From an uncultured Sediminibacterium sp. (lineage in GTDB: Bacteria > Bacteroidota > Bacteroidia > Chitinophagales > Chitinophagaceae): 49,482 nt of DNA. A model generated the notes under the pieces. The model made no database searches. It saw only the letters and a list, made by a program, of their open reading frames with translations, and was not told the origin of the DNA. The stretch is from NCBI GenBank assembly GCA_937911175.1, contig CALDSE010000022.1:1-49482 (forward strand). The letters are read 5' to 3'. Positions within the stretch are counted from its first letter, which is position 1. Each line of letters opens with the position of its first letter. Positions 26,096 through 35,156 of this stretch are shown one piece after another. The translations under genes were made by a program, and so were the position numbers.

Positions 26096-27766
26096 CTAGA
26101 TTTTTGCGCCAGGTCCTTTTACAAATCTTCCAGGTTTAGCATTGGTATGTTCGCCTTCTTTTAAAACTTGCACACCATTTACCCAAACATGTGACATACC
26201 TGTTGCATATTGTCTTGGTTTTTCAAATGTAGCATGGTCCTTTATTTTACTAGGATCAAAAACTAATACATCGGCATAGTTGCCTACTTTTAATTCTCCA
26301 CGCTTTTGAATATGTAAACTTGTAGCCGCTACTTTAGAAAGTTTATGGATGGCTTTTTCTACAGTCATTACTTTTTCTTCATTTACATAATGTCCAATCA
26401 CGCGTGCAAAATTTCCGTAAGCACGAGGATGTGTACTTTGTTTCATGAAGATAGGATCGGTTGATGCCGATTCTGCATCAGATCCAAAGCTTACCCAAGG
26501 AAGAATAATTTGTTTTTTTATGTTTTCTTCACTCATTAAAAAATAAGCTACGTCTACACGACTACTATCTTGAATAATTAAATCGATAGCGCAATCCTCT
26601 GCAGTCGTATTTCTCATCTTAGCCACTTCTTCTAAAGTTTTACCAGCATATTTCGATAAAGAATCTCTTCTAAATCCAAGTAATAAAACTTTACTAGGAC
26701 TCCCTGTACCATAGTATAAATTTTCCCAATCTTTTGCATCGGTCTTCATGGCCTTTATCATCTCCGCTCTTATTTTCGGATCTTGTAAACGCAACCATAG
26801 CTTTCCAAATCCACCATCTTGTAAAGAAGGAGGCATGGACGCCGTCATTCCAGTCGCACCTGCAGTATAGGTATACATATTAGCCGCAATGTCAATGCCA
26901 GCAGCCCTTGCAGCTTCTACTAATTTTATAACAGAATCCATCTTAGGCCAGTTATTTACACCGCCTGCTTTTAAATGATAAATTTCTCCATGCACTTTTG
27001 CTTCTTTGGCAATGGTAATTAATTCTTTCGCAGCTTCAATAAAATTATTGCCTTCACTACGCATATGTGAAATATAACCACCACCATAAGGTGCAGCGGC
27101 TTTACATAATTCAATCAACTCTTCTGTCTTTGCAAAAAAGGCTGGCGGATAAATTAAAGAACTACCTACTCCGAGTGCGCCTTCTTCCATGGCTTGCTTT
27201 ACTAAACCTTTCATGCTTTCTAATTCAGTAGCTGTTGGTGCGCGATTGTCTTCCCCAATAATATTTTCACGAATAGTAGTGGCACCCACATAAGAAGCAA
27301 TATTGCAACTAATGCCACGCTTCTCCATAAAATGCATGTACTCTCCTAATGTGTTCCATTCAATTGGAATTCTATCTGGTCCTGTTTGATCCTCTTCCAT
27401 TGCCTTTTTCATCTTTGCATTTAAAGGACCCATACTTCCTCCTTCACCAAAAACTTCTAAGGTGACCCCTTGTCTAATATCTCCTTGAGATTTACCATCT
27501 ATTATAAGAGAGACAGGCGCCCAACTTAACATATTAATAAAGCCTGGTGTAATGGCCATGCCTTTTGCATCAATAATATTGGTAGCTGTTTCTTTAGAAA
27601 GATCGCCAATAAAAGCAATGGTATCATTTTTAATAGCAAGGTCGGCTTTATAAGGTGCCCCACCATTTCCATCATAGACTAAACCGTTTTTTATAATGGT
27701 GTCATATTTGCTATTACTACAAGCAAATAATAAACAAATTAAACAGATGGATACGAATTGTTTCAT
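26096..27766 (-). CDS. D-aminoacylase-like amidohydrolase lipoprotein lacking the HxH motif
   Basis: This encodes a 556-residue protein with a lipobox (LFAC, Cys16). It follows the N-acyl-D-amino-acid deacylase family along its length: DTIIKNGLVYDGNG, YISHMRSEG with H234, IYHLKAGGVNNW with H264, SFGSDAES with D430, and a closing GNYADVLVFDP. The usual metal-binding HxH after the first strand is replaced, with L80 and W82 in GFINMLSW. The family's bridging Cys in GNCG reads as G109 in VFGEGG. From memory this replacement is shared by a Bacteroidota subgroup, so it may use one metal or another chemistry. A TTG-N20-TAACTTGT promoter lies upstream. Confidence 0.85.
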   Translation of the reverse strand: MKQFVSICLICLLFACSNSKYDTIIKNGLVYDGNGGAPYKADLAIKNDTIAFIGDLSKETATNIIDAKGMAITPGFINMLSWAPVSLIIDGKSQGDIRQGVTLEVFGEGGSMGPLNAKMKKAMEEDQTGPDRIPIEWNTLGEYMHFMEKRGISCNIASYVGATTIRENIIGEDNRAPTATELESMKGLVKQAMEEGALGVGSSLIYPPAFFAKTEELIELCKAAAPYGGGYISHMRSEGNNFIEAAKELITIAKEAKVHGEIYHLKAGGVNNWPKMDSVIKLVEAARAAGIDIAANMYTYTAGATGMTASMPPSLQDGGFGKLWLRLQDPKIRAEMIKAMKTDAKDWENLYYGTGSPSKVLLLGFRRDSLSKYAGKTLEEVAKMRNTTAEDCAIDLIIQDSSRVDVAYFLMSEENIKKQIILPWVSFGSDAESASTDPIFMKQSTHPRAYGNFARVIGHYVNEEKVMTVEKAIHKLSKVAATSLHIQKRGELKVGNYADVLVFDPSKIKDHATFEKPRQYATGMSHVWVNGVQVLKEGEHTNAKPGRFVKGPGAKI

Positions 27767-27802
27767 GGCTTTAATTTTAAGTAAAAAGCAAGCTTATTTT
27801 GT

Positions 27803-27833
27803 ACAAGTTATCTGTAATTTAATGTTTTTTCAA
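27803..27833 (-). promoter_or_regulatory. Candidate promoter of the D-aminoacylase-like gene
   Basis: On the minus strand, TTG (27833-27831) is followed after 20 bases by TAACTTGT (27810-27803), close to TAnnTTTG. It lies about 37 bases before the ATG at 27766. Confidence 0.4.
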
Positions 27834-27888
27834 TAAAATTTTTTATATTCAAGTTCGCTTTTAAGACCAAACCAAAAAACTAACGATT

Positions 27889-29127
27889 ATGTCAAAAAAC
27901 ATTCAAGCCAACAGACTATTTGTTGCCAGCTGCCTAGCTTTATTAGTGACCTCTCTTTCCTTTGGAATTAGGGCTGGGGTTCTAAGCCAACAAGGCATTG
28001 ATTTTCAATTAACGAATGCGCAATTGGGCACCATTGCAGCTACTGCCTTCTGGGGCTTTCCATTAGCGATGCTAGTAGGCGGTACCATTGTTGATATTAT
28101 TGGCATGAAGCGTTTATTAGTGCTTGCCTTTATATTTCATTTAGCAGGTATTGTACTTACTATTTATGCAACAGGCTATTGGAGTTTATTTTTCTCTACT
28201 TTATTAATTGGTATTGCCAATGGTACAGTGGAGGCTTCTTGTAATCCTTTAGTAACTGCTTTATACCCTAATAATAAAACCACTAAATTGAATCACTTTC
28301 ATTTATGGTTCCCTGGAGGTATTGTAATTGGTACTTTAATTGTTTTCTTATTTAATAAAATAGGATTAGGTACGAACTTACAAGTAGGTATGATGTTAAT
28401 TCCAACTATTTTATATGGTTATTTCTTTTCTAAATTAGAATTTCCAGAAACAGAACGTGTATCAAGTGGCGTTTCTGCATCAGATATGTATAAGAGTTTA
28501 TTGAACCCTCTATTTATTTTTATGATTATCTGTATGTTCGGAACAGCCATCACAGAATTATTTACAGGACAATGGATAGATGTACTACTTAAAAATGTAA
28601 GTGATAATGCTATCTTATTATTAACTATTGAAACAGGTATCATGGTTATTGGTCGTGCCTTTGCAGGTCCTGTGGTACATAAGTTTTCACCTTCAGGCGT
28701 ATTATTAATTTCGGCTATTTTAGCAGCAGTAGGTTTATACTTATTAGGCCATACGACTGGTAATATGTTATTTGTAGGTGCTATTATTTTTGGAATTGGC
28801 GTTTGTTATTTTTGGCCAACCATGTTAGGCTTTGTTGCCGAAAACTTACCTAAAACGGGCGCTGTAGGGCTGAATCTTATGGGTGGTGCGGGTATGTTTG
28901 CTGTATCTGTTTATATGATATTTATGAGCGACTTCTATGATACCTTAGTGAATGCTAAAATTCCAGCAGGTACTGCAGCAGCAGACTTAGCAGCGGTTAC
29001 CAATGAAGCTAAAAAATTAGCGGGACCAGAAGTCATCAATGCCACTTTAATGATTCCTCTAGTATTAATTGTTGCCTTTATTGGATTAAACGTGTACATG
29101 AAAAATAAAAAAGCAGCGACGGCTTAA
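27889..29127 (+). CDS. MFS transporter
   Basis: This encodes a 412-residue protein with about 12 hydrophobic helices and no signal peptide. Major facilitator traits include GGTIVDIIGMKRLL after helix 2 (a variant of the GxxxDxxGRR loop), the polar motif IGIANGTVEASCNPLVTALYP in the fourth helix region and a long central loop (EFPETERVSSGV). The EASCNPLVT and NHFHLWFPGG segments recall the FucP-like sugar porters of Bacteroidota, so a sugar substrate is likely but unproved. A (CCAAA)2 leader lies before the ATG. A small lipoprotein gene follows by two bases. Confidence 0.88.
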   Translation: MSKNIQANRLFVASCLALLVTSLSFGIRAGVLSQQGIDFQLTNAQLGTIAATAFWGFPLAMLVGGTIVDIIGMKRLLVLAFIFHLAGIVLTIYATGYWSLFFSTLLIGIANGTVEASCNPLVTALYPNNKTTKLNHFHLWFPGGIVIGTLIVFLFNKIGLGTNLQVGMMLIPTILYGYFFSKLEFPETERVSSGVSASDMYKSLLNPLFIFMIICMFGTAITELFTGQWIDVLLKNVSDNAILLLTIETGIMVIGRAFAGPVVHKFSPSGVLLISAILAAVGLYLLGHTTGNMLFVGAIIFGIGVCYFWPTMLGFVAENLPKTGAVGLNLMGGAGMFAVSVYMIFMSDFYDTLVNAKIPAGTAAADLAAVTNEAKKLAGPEVINATLMIPLVLIVAFIGLNVYMKNKKAATA

Positions 29128-29129
29128 AT

Positions 29130-29423
29130 ATGCGCCGATCTATTTTATATTTTTCTTTTTTAATATGCCTGCTGTTTTTTATAGTTGCTTGTGCAACTAC
29201 ACCTAGCTATTTAAAAAATAATGAAAAAATAGGACAGCTAATAGATTCTAGCAAAACTACTTATGTACTCTATGCCTATGATGAGCAGTACGCTACGGAA
29301 TCTCATTATTATGATAAACAAGGGGGCTTACTTAAAGTGGTGAAATACGACGGACTGGCAAGTTCAGTTATTTATAATGTTAGGTCTAAAAAGGCAAATG
29401 AATTAAAACTTTTAGAACAGTAG
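29130..29423 (+). CDS. Small lipoprotein, unknown function
   Basis: This encodes a 97-residue protein with a lipoprotein signal ending in the lipobox IVAC. The mature part is about 75 residues, rich in Tyr and Lys (YVLYAYDEQYATESHYYDKQGG), with a strand-turn-strand look. It starts two bases after the MFS stop and is surely translated with it. No family is recognised. Confidence 0.72.
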   Translation: MRRSILYFSFLICLLFFIVACATTPSYLKNNEKIGQLIDSSKTTYVLYAYDEQYATESHYYDKQGGLLKVVKYDGLASSVIYNVRSKKANELKLLEQ

Positions 29424-29483
29424 TATACCTTACTACCAAGTACATATCTCTAATTAACTTTTTCTAAAGCTGCCTTATAATTT

Positions 29484-31784
29484 TTATAAAGAGGCTAATA
29501 CAGTATCTAAATTAGCAAGTAAGTCTTTTGCATTCTCCATAGAGAAAATAATAGGAGGCTTAATTTTAAACACATTATTATAAGGGCCATCAACACCCAT
29601 TAAAAATCCTTTATCCTTCATTTTTTCTACAATGAGCTTAATGGCCTCCGTAGCTGGTTCTTTGGTAATTCTATCTTTTACTAACTCCACTCCAATAAAT
29701 AAACCTGACCCTCTTACATCTCCAATAATGGAATGTGTATGCATAAGTGCGCGCATGCCTTCTAATAAATAATTACCTACTTGCAGTGCATTTTCTTGTA
29801 AGCCTTCCCTCTCAATAACATCTAATACAGCCAAACCGGTTGCCATTGAAACAGGATTGCCTCCATAGGTATTAAAATACTCAATACCATTATTAAAGCT
29901 ATTGGCTATTGCATCGGTCACAATAACTGCGGCCAGCGGATGCCCATTGCCAATGGGTTTACCCATCACTACCATATCGGGTACCACGTCTTGTAATTCA
30001 AAGCCCCAAAAATGCGAACCCACTCTTCCAAAGCCTACTTGTACTTCATCTGCAATACAAATACCGCCAGCAGCACGAACATGCTTATATACTTCTTTTA
30101 AATAATTGGGCGGTAGGGGCATTTGTCCACCCACGCCTAAAAGTGTTTCACAAATATAGGCAGCAGGTTTTTTATTTTCTTTTGCTAGCGTATCAATAAT
30201 ATTTTTTACATCCATTGCATATTTACCTCCTGCATTAGCATCTTCATAGGTATAAGGCCCTCTATATAAATCGGGGTTGATGGCTTTATGTATCCAAGGC
30301 ATTTGTCCCATGCCACCTTCTCTATCAAATTTATAAGGACTCATTTCAATAGTGGCCGTTGAAGTTCCATGATAAGCATGGTCTAAAACAATGATATCTT
30401 TTTGTTTTGTGCAGTGCCTACTAATTCTAATGGCTAAATCATTGGCCTCACTTCCGCTATTGGTAAAATAACAAACATTTAAACCAGCAGGTAAACTAGC
30501 TGTTAATTTTTGTGCATAATCAATTAAATGATTATTTAAATACCTTGTATTGGTATTTAAACTAGCAATTTGTTTTTGCATCACTCTTACTAGGCTTGGA
30601 TGACAATGTCCTATATGACTTACATTATTTACACAATCAATATAGGTATTGCCTTTATCGTCATATAAATATTGTAATGCTGCCTTATCAATTTTTAAAT
30701 GTTTTTCATAGCTAATACTTAGGTTTCTTCCAATATGCGTATTTCTTTTAGTTTCTATATTTTTATAATTTTCATTTGCTTCAATGATGGATGTATAATG
30801 ACAAGCTAGTCTAAAAGCATTTTCTGCTTTAATGGGGTTTAGTGTAATTAAATAGCATAGTAAGTCCCAGGCGGGCTTCTCTGTTATAAAATGATGTTCA
30901 TTGTTGGTATCCAAAGAACCATTATAGGCAGACTGTGTTACACTTATGCATAATCTTGCCGCTATTAAATAATATAAAATATTTAATTCTTTTTCTTCAA
31001 TAGCATATGCACTATGATAACCCTTCACTACTAGAACGGCTGCAGCTAGTGGGTCCGACTGGTGCAGCATCGCATAGGTACAGGCTACGGCTACATTATT
31101 AATAAGGGCAGTGTACACCATATCGCCAAAATCAATCAATCCTGCAATGGTATCGCCTTCTACAAGTACATTGTAATCATTGGCATCATTATGTGTATAG
31201 GCTTGTCTGAAAGAAGAAAGAGTGGGCAGTACTTCTGTTTCAAATTGCAGCATAAAATAATCTGCAATTCTTTTTTTAGCAGCATCGGGAATAAAGTTTA
31301 TTTTATAATTCGCATCGCGTGCAGTACTAATATCCCAAGTATAATGTCTGTGCATGCCCGGATGCTTAAAGCCAACTAAGCTTTTATCCATCTTGCCTAA
31401 GAAAATGCCTAAATTTTCAAATAAGGCTTTGTTTTTTGCTGGGGCTTCTACCCAAAAGCTACCTTCTAGAAAACTTAATATTCTAATATAGTAAGTTGCT
31501 TCGTCAACGGTAATTTCCGTTAAGGTTTCTCCTTTTTTATTTAAAGTATAAGTTTGGAATTGCGAAGCTAAATCCGACTTAGCTAAATGCTGTAGAATTT
31601 TTACTTGTGCTTCTAAGAAAAAATAGTCGTGGCTACTATTAGAAACTTTTAAAATATTTTTCTTGCCCGATTTCTCTACTAATAAAAAATTAAGTTCATC
31701 ATAACCATTGAGCACAGAAGCTTTCACTTCTATTCCATAATAATTTGCTACCCAGTTTTCAATGCTGCCAATGGTAAAATTCAT
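29484..31784 (-). CDS. APH-type kinase / class III aminotransferase-fold fusion
   Basis: This encodes a 766-residue cytoplasmic protein with two enzymes. Residues 1-330 are an aminoglycoside/choline-kinase-like domain with catalytic HNDANDYN (H198, D200, N205) and the metal-binding IDFGD shortly after. Residues 345-766 are a class III PLP enzyme: [12 protein letters not shown], the YHG segment, DEVQVGFGR and PLP lysine K609 in [10 protein letters not shown]. The same pair occurs as separate human proteins, hydroxylysine kinase and the phospho-lyases for phosphohydroxylysine or phosphoethanolamine. The fused protein may therefore phosphorylate an amino alcohol and then eliminate phosphate, giving an aldehyde or ketone and ammonia. 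Which amino alcohol is unknown. It starts 13 bases after the alpha/beta hydrolase gene. Confidence 0.93.
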   Translation of the reverse strand: MNFTIGSIENWVANYYGIEVKASVLNGYDELNFLLVEKSGKKNILKVSNSSHDYFFLEAQVKILQHLAKSDLASQFQTYTLNKKGETLTEITVDEATYYIRILSFLEGSFWVEAPAKNKALFENLGIFLGKMDKSLVGFKHPGMHRHYTWDISTARDANYKINFIPDAAKKRIADYFMLQFETEVLPTLSSFRQAYTHNDANDYNVLVEGDTIAGLIDFGDMVYTALINNVAVACTYAMLHQSDPLAAAVLVVKGYHSAYAIEEKELNILYYLIAARLCISVTQSAYNGSLDTNNEHHFITEKPAWDLLCYLITLNPIKAENAFRLACHYTSIIEANENYKNIETKRNTHIGRNLSISYEKHLKIDKAALQYLYDDKGNTYIDCVNNVSHIGHCHPSLVRVMQKQIASLNTNTRYLNNHLIDYAQKLTASLPAGLNVCYFTNSGSEANDLAIRISRHCTKQKDIIVLDHAYHGTSTATIEMSPYKFDREGGMGQMPWIHKAINPDLYRGPYTYEDANAGGKYAMDVKNIIDTLAKENKKPAAYICETLLGVGGQMPLPPNYLKEVYKHVRAAGGICIADEVQVGFGRVGSHFWGFELQDVVPDMVVMGKPIGNGHPLAAVIVTDAIANSFNNGIEYFNTYGGNPVSMATGLAVLDVIEREGLQENALQVGNYLLEGMRALMHTHSIIGDVRGSGLFIGVELVKDRITKEPATEAIKLIVEKMKDKGFLMGVDGPYNNVFKIKPPIIFSMENAKDLLANLDTVLASL

Positions 31785-31797
31785 GCCAACAAGTTAG

Positions 31798-32751
31798 TTA
31801 ATTATTCAGAAAGCTTTCCATAGAAGCGGCCACCATTTTAGGTGCTTCTTCCATGGGGGTATGGCCTATATTTTTATAAACAGCTAGCACACTTCCTTTT
31901 ATATCTTTTTGAAATAGGTAGGCATTTTCTACAGCTATAAGATGATCCTGCTCTCCCCATAGAATTAAAGTAGGCTGCTTAATAGTTTTGATAGGTTCGG
32001 AAGATGAGGCTATTCGGTTTTTAAATATAGATAAAGTGGCTGCACGATTGCCTTGCCTTAATAGCATTTCATGATACCTTGTTACAATGGCATCGCTTAT
32101 AAGACTGTTATCATAAAATACAGTCTCTAAACTTTTTCTTACTAAAAATTTGGGAGTGATAACTAATAATAAATTATTAATGACAGGGGTACTTGCTAAT
32201 TTAAATCCTAAACTTCCTTTTTCATTTTTCATAGGATAACCACCTGCATCAATTAAAATAAGTTTAGCTATTTTTTCGGGATGCGCCACGGTATATTGCC
32301 ATGCAATGGCTCCTCCTAAAGAATTACCTGCTAAGGTGCATTTATTAATATGCATTGCATTTAACAAAGAATCTAGAAAGCGAACATAATAATCACCTGC
32401 ATAGTAATTCTCTGGATTAGGGCCGGTGATGCCAAAGGCAGGTAGGTCGAATCTTATAATTCTTCTTTTATTAGAGTTTGCAAGCATAATGGAAACCAGG
32501 CTGTCCCAGGTATGTAAAGAAGAAGAAGTACCATGTATAAGTACTAAGGGAGTAGAATCTGAAGGGTTGCCCTCGTCTCTATAATGAACCTGCATGCCCA
32601 TTAGGGGCATATACTTAGAAGCGGCATTAGCATATTTAGCTTTAATTTTTTCAACAGGGATATCTTTTTGGCCATACACTGTAAATACAAGCACTAATAA
32701 TACGAGTATACTTATTAAACTATAGCCAAGGTTGCGTTTTATCTTATTCAT
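31798..32751 (-). CDS. Membrane-anchored alpha/beta hydrolase
   Basis: This encodes a 317-residue protein. The frame is open to 32889, but the ATG at 32751 is followed at once by a basic start and one hydrophobic helix (about 9-27), so it is preferred. Alpha/beta hydrolase motifs: oxyanion HGTSSSLHTW (73-82), DLPAFG, nucleophile S144 in AGNSLGG, an acid in WGEQDHL and His in NIGHTPMEE. It is probably anchored by its N-terminus with the enzyme outside the cytoplasm. It is an ester or amide hydrolase of unknown substrate. It is the first gene of an operon with the kinase/aminotransferase fusion. Confidence 0.9.
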   Translation of the reverse strand: MNKIKRNLGYSLISILVLLVLVFTVYGQKDIPVEKIKAKYANAASKYMPLMGMQVHYRDEGNPSDSTPLVLIHGTSSSLHTWDSLVSIMLANSNKRRIIRFDLPAFGITGPNPENYYAGDYYVRFLDSLLNAMHINKCTLAGNSLGGAIAWQYTVAHPEKIAKLILIDAGGYPMKNEKGSLGFKLASTPVINNLLLVITPKFLVRKSLETVFYDNSLISDAIVTRYHEMLLRQGNRAATLSIFKNRIASSSEPIKTIKQPTLILWGEQDHLIAVENAYLFQKDIKGSVLAVYKNIGHTPMEEAPKMVAASMESFLNN

Positions 32752-33058
32752 GTACAATTTGCTTTTTCTAAATTTTGAATTGATAAAGTTATAACCTTTT
32801 TTATTTGAATGAGTTCTTGTCAATGACTTAAAATGAATATTCTTATATAGTTTACAAAATATAAATGTTAAAGAAAACACAAAATTCAATTTCGTGGAAA
32901 AAAAGTTTTTTTGACTTATAACTTGAGTCTCAGTGCTTTACAGGCAGGCTAAAAAAATACAGTTTTTCTGCTTTTGCAGATAGCATTATTATATGATTAT
33001 TAATTGTAATTTCTATTAACCGAATTAGTTATTAATAACCAAACCAAACCAAACCAAA
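32752..33058. other. Divergent intergenic region with TAACTTTA box and (CCAAA)4 leader
   Basis: This 307-base AT-rich gap lies between the alpha/beta hydrolase gene and the membrane protein gene. On the minus strand TAACTTTA (32791-32784) may be the -7 box of the hydrolase gene. The end towards the plus-strand gene is four CCAAA units (33039-33058) touching the ATG. No ORF or RNA gene is convincing. Confidence 0.5.
33039..33058 (+). repeat. (CCAAA)4 tandem repeat abutting the start codon
   Basis: Four perfect CCAAA units run straight into the ATG at 33059, where a ribosome-binding site would be expected. Two such units occur before the MFS gene at 27867-27876. It could help translation in a genus with few Shine-Dalgarno sites, or vary in unit number. 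Confidence 0.75.
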
Positions 33059-33865
33059 ATGAAAAAAATCTATCAGCAAATTCTTGATTTCCCCCAGATG
33101 GTAAATCAAAAAGTTTTGAATGCGCAGTTAAACTCCGCAGTTGATAATTTCGATTCTCAAAATGGAGTAAGATCCTACACGAAGTCAATCTATCAGATTC
33201 TGTCGATTGTAGTGTTTATTTCCATGGAAATTGCCATTATTAGTGGCGCTATGGGGTATTTCACCGATGCCAGTAGCACGGGTCTAGGAAAAGCAGGTAG
33301 TGTTTTAACTACTTTATTGCTTATTTACTCAGCCTTCCCCATAGCGCATATCATTAAAGCTAGAGGAGAAAGCCTGGGTGGTTCACACAATGGGATGGTA
33401 ACATTTCTTTTTAAAGATGTTGTTACTACCAATATCAAAATACTAGGTGAAGTGGCCGCAGTGGGTGCTTTTATTGGCGCCGCTTGCTTAACCTTCTCTT
33501 TTGTATTTGATACCAATTTATACAATGCAAGTACTGGCACTGCCTTCAGTACAATTAGTGGTTTAAGTAGTTTACCTATGCAAGGGTTGACTAATTTATT
33601 CGCTGCATTAAAATTAGATTATTTAACAGAGGTATTAAATAATCTTAGCTCTTGGACAATGGCGAGTGGCCAAAACTTCACTGGTGATATGCTTTGGAAT
33701 ATTAATGATTTGTTCTTAGTGGCTGGTGCTTTTGTGAATGTAGCACTTGGATTAGCTTATTTGTATGTTAATCTAGCTATTTATCATTTCTTATACACTA
33801 TGGTTTCTAATTTCATTAAGTGGATTCAAAGCCCTTCTCTTCCTATTGCAATGAAAACTAAATAG
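33059..33865 (+). CDS. Integral membrane protein, unknown function
   Basis: This encodes a 268-residue protein with a soluble N-terminus of about 45 residues and four or five hydrophobic helices (about 46-68, 78-97, 122-150 and 215-250, the last long enough for two). A polar stretch of about 60 residues (150-212), rich in Ser, Thr and Gly, lies between. No signal peptide and no motif I recognise are present. The ATG is fixed by the CCAAA leader. A hairpin terminator follows at 33903, so it is monocistronic. Its strong start context suggests real expression. Confidence 0.75.
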   Translation: MKKIYQQILDFPQMVNQKVLNAQLNSAVDNFDSQNGVRSYTKSIYQILSIVVFISMEIAIISGAMGYFTDASSTGLGKAGSVLTTLLLIYSAFPIAHIIKARGESLGGSHNGMVTFLFKDVVTTNIKILGEVAAVGAFIGAACLTFSFVFDTNLYNASTGTAFSTISGLSSLPMQGLTNLFAALKLDYLTEVLNNLSSWTMASGQNFTGDMLWNINDLFLVAGAFVNVALGLAYLYVNLAIYHFLYTMVSNFIKWIQSPSLPIAMKTK

Positions 33866-33902
33866 GATAACGCGTTTTTCTTTTACAATCGTTTCGAATA
33901 AA

Positions 33903-33937
33903 AAAAGCCCTCTCCATTATTTGGAGGGGGCTTTTAT
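33903..33937. terminator. Bidirectional intrinsic terminator
   Basis: AAAAGCCCTCTCCA pairs with TGGAGGGGGCTTTT (one G-U) around a short AT loop, with A- and T-runs on either side. It ends the membrane protein gene and the convergent Dabb gene. Confidence 0.88.
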
Positions 33938-33938
33938 T

Positions 33939-34319
33939 TTAATTATTAGGTTCTACAAAATAATCTACCACAAATACTTTATCCATATGAGGTTTTAATA
34001 CAGATTGAAATGCAATATGCGCTGGATGTTTTTGATAGGCGGCTAAATCTTTTTCAGAATTAAATGTAAGCGTAAAGCAATGTGTAAAGCCTTGGTCTAA
34101 ATGTTCTGGACTCATATTAATACCCCACTGCATATTTTTAACCTGTGGTACTTTACCATATAACTTAGCAAAAGTATGTGCTACATTGTCTACTTCTTTT
34201 GCAGAAGAGCTTGCTTTAAAAGTAAATAAAACAACATGTTTTAATTCTCCTGTTCTATTTTGTGCATGTGTATTTAAAAAACTAGTTGCTAATAGAGCGA
34301 ATAAAATAATTTTTTTCAT
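33939..34319 (-). CDS. Secreted Dabb-domain (stress-responsive alpha/beta barrel) protein
   Basis: This encodes a 126-residue protein with a signal peptide (MKKIILFALLATSFLNTHAQ). The mature part matches the Dabb family: it begins LKHVVLFTFKASSSAKEVD, has VKNMQWGINMSPE, FTHCFTLTFNSEKDLAAYQKHPAH and ends VFVVDYFVE. Family members are dimeric ferredoxin-like barrels, and several bind or cyclise small molecules. It is the third gene of the PhyH/aldo-keto reductase operon, starting 27 bases after the reductase stop. Confidence 0.9.
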   Translation of the reverse strand: MKKIILFALLATSFLNTHAQNRTGELKHVVLFTFKASSSAKEVDNVAHTFAKLYGKVPQVKNMQWGINMSPEHLDQGFTHCFTLTFNSEKDLAAYQKHPAHIAFQSVLKPHMDKVFVVDYFVEPNN

Positions 34320-34346
34320 TTTTAATTAAGTTGATTGATTTTTAAA

Positions 34347-35156
34347 TTATAAATAAGTTTGAGGGTCGTCACAAATTCTAAAATTTTCATTAAAGCCATT
34401 CATTATTTTTACATCCTCGTTAGAAAGGGTAAAACTAGTGGCGTCAAAATTTTCTACTAACCTTTCTTTTTTAGAGGATTTAGGAATAGTTGAAATACCG
34501 TGTTGTAGATGCCAGTTCAATACTATCTGAGCAGGTGTTCTATTGTATTTATTACAAATAAGTACTAAGCGCTCATCTGAAAATTTAAGTCCTCTTGTAA
34601 TGGGTGAATAAGATTGCACTTGAATGCCTGCTGCTTTACAATAGGCTAGTAAGTCTTCTTGATATAACCAGGGAGAGAACTCTATTTGATTTACTGCAGG
34701 AACAATATTTGCTGTTAATTTCAATTCTTCTAATAAGGTAATATTATAATTAGCAACTCCAATGGCCTTCACTCTTTTTTCCGCGTATAATTTTTCTAAT
34801 CCTTTCCAAGAAGCGGCGCGGCCTTCTTTAATAGGCCAATGAATTAAATATAAATCAACATAATCTTGGCCAAGTTTTTTTAAACTATCATCAAAAGCTT
34901 TTAAAGCGGCTTCATAACCGTGGTCGGTATTATTTAACTTGGTCGTTAAAAAAATTTCCTTTCTATCTAGTCCTGCATTTTTTATAGCATTGCCAATTTC
35001 TACTTCATTTTCATACATGCTAGCCGTGTCTATTAATCGGTAGCCTATTGCTAAAGCATCTTCTACCGCCTGCTCTGCTTCAGCCTTATACATATCATAA
35101 ACACCTAAGCCCAACAGCGGCATAGGTATACCATTATTGAGGGTAGTCTTTACCAT
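34347..35156 (-). CDS. Aldo/keto reductase
   Basis: This encodes a 269-residue cytoplasmic (beta/alpha)8 oxidoreductase using NADPH. The catalytic tetrad is complete: D43 and Y48 (LIDTASMYENE), K73 (LTTKLNN) and H106 (YLIHWP). The NADP-binding IPKSSKKERLVEN lies near the C-terminus, and IGVANYN and VNQIEFSPW are typical. Length is normal. The start overlaps the end of the PhyH gene by seven bases, so the two are translationally coupled. It likely reduces a carbonyl made by, or related to, the dioxygenase reaction. Confidence 0.95.
   Translation of the reverse strand: MVKTTLNNGIPMPLLGLGVYDMYKAEAEQAVEDALAIGYRLIDTASMYENEVEIGNAIKNAGLDRKEIFLTTKLNNTDHGYEAALKAFDDSLKKLGQDYVDLYLIHWPIKEGRAASWKGLEKLYAEKRVKAIGVANYNITLLEELKLTANIVPAVNQIEFSPWLYQEDLLAYCKAAGIQVQSYSPITRGLKFSDERLVLICNKYNRTPAQIVLNWHLQHGISTIPKSSKKERLVENFDATSFTLSNEDVKIMNGFNENFRICDDPQTYL

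Noticed and set aside
29472..29494. Weak hairpin between the small lipoprotein and the kinase/aminotransferase fusion
   Set aside because: The stem is short and AT-rich with a bulge and lacks a proper T-run.
32752..32889. 46-residue extension of the alpha/beta hydrolase
   Set aside because: Its composition looks random and the ATG at 32751 directly precedes the membrane anchor.
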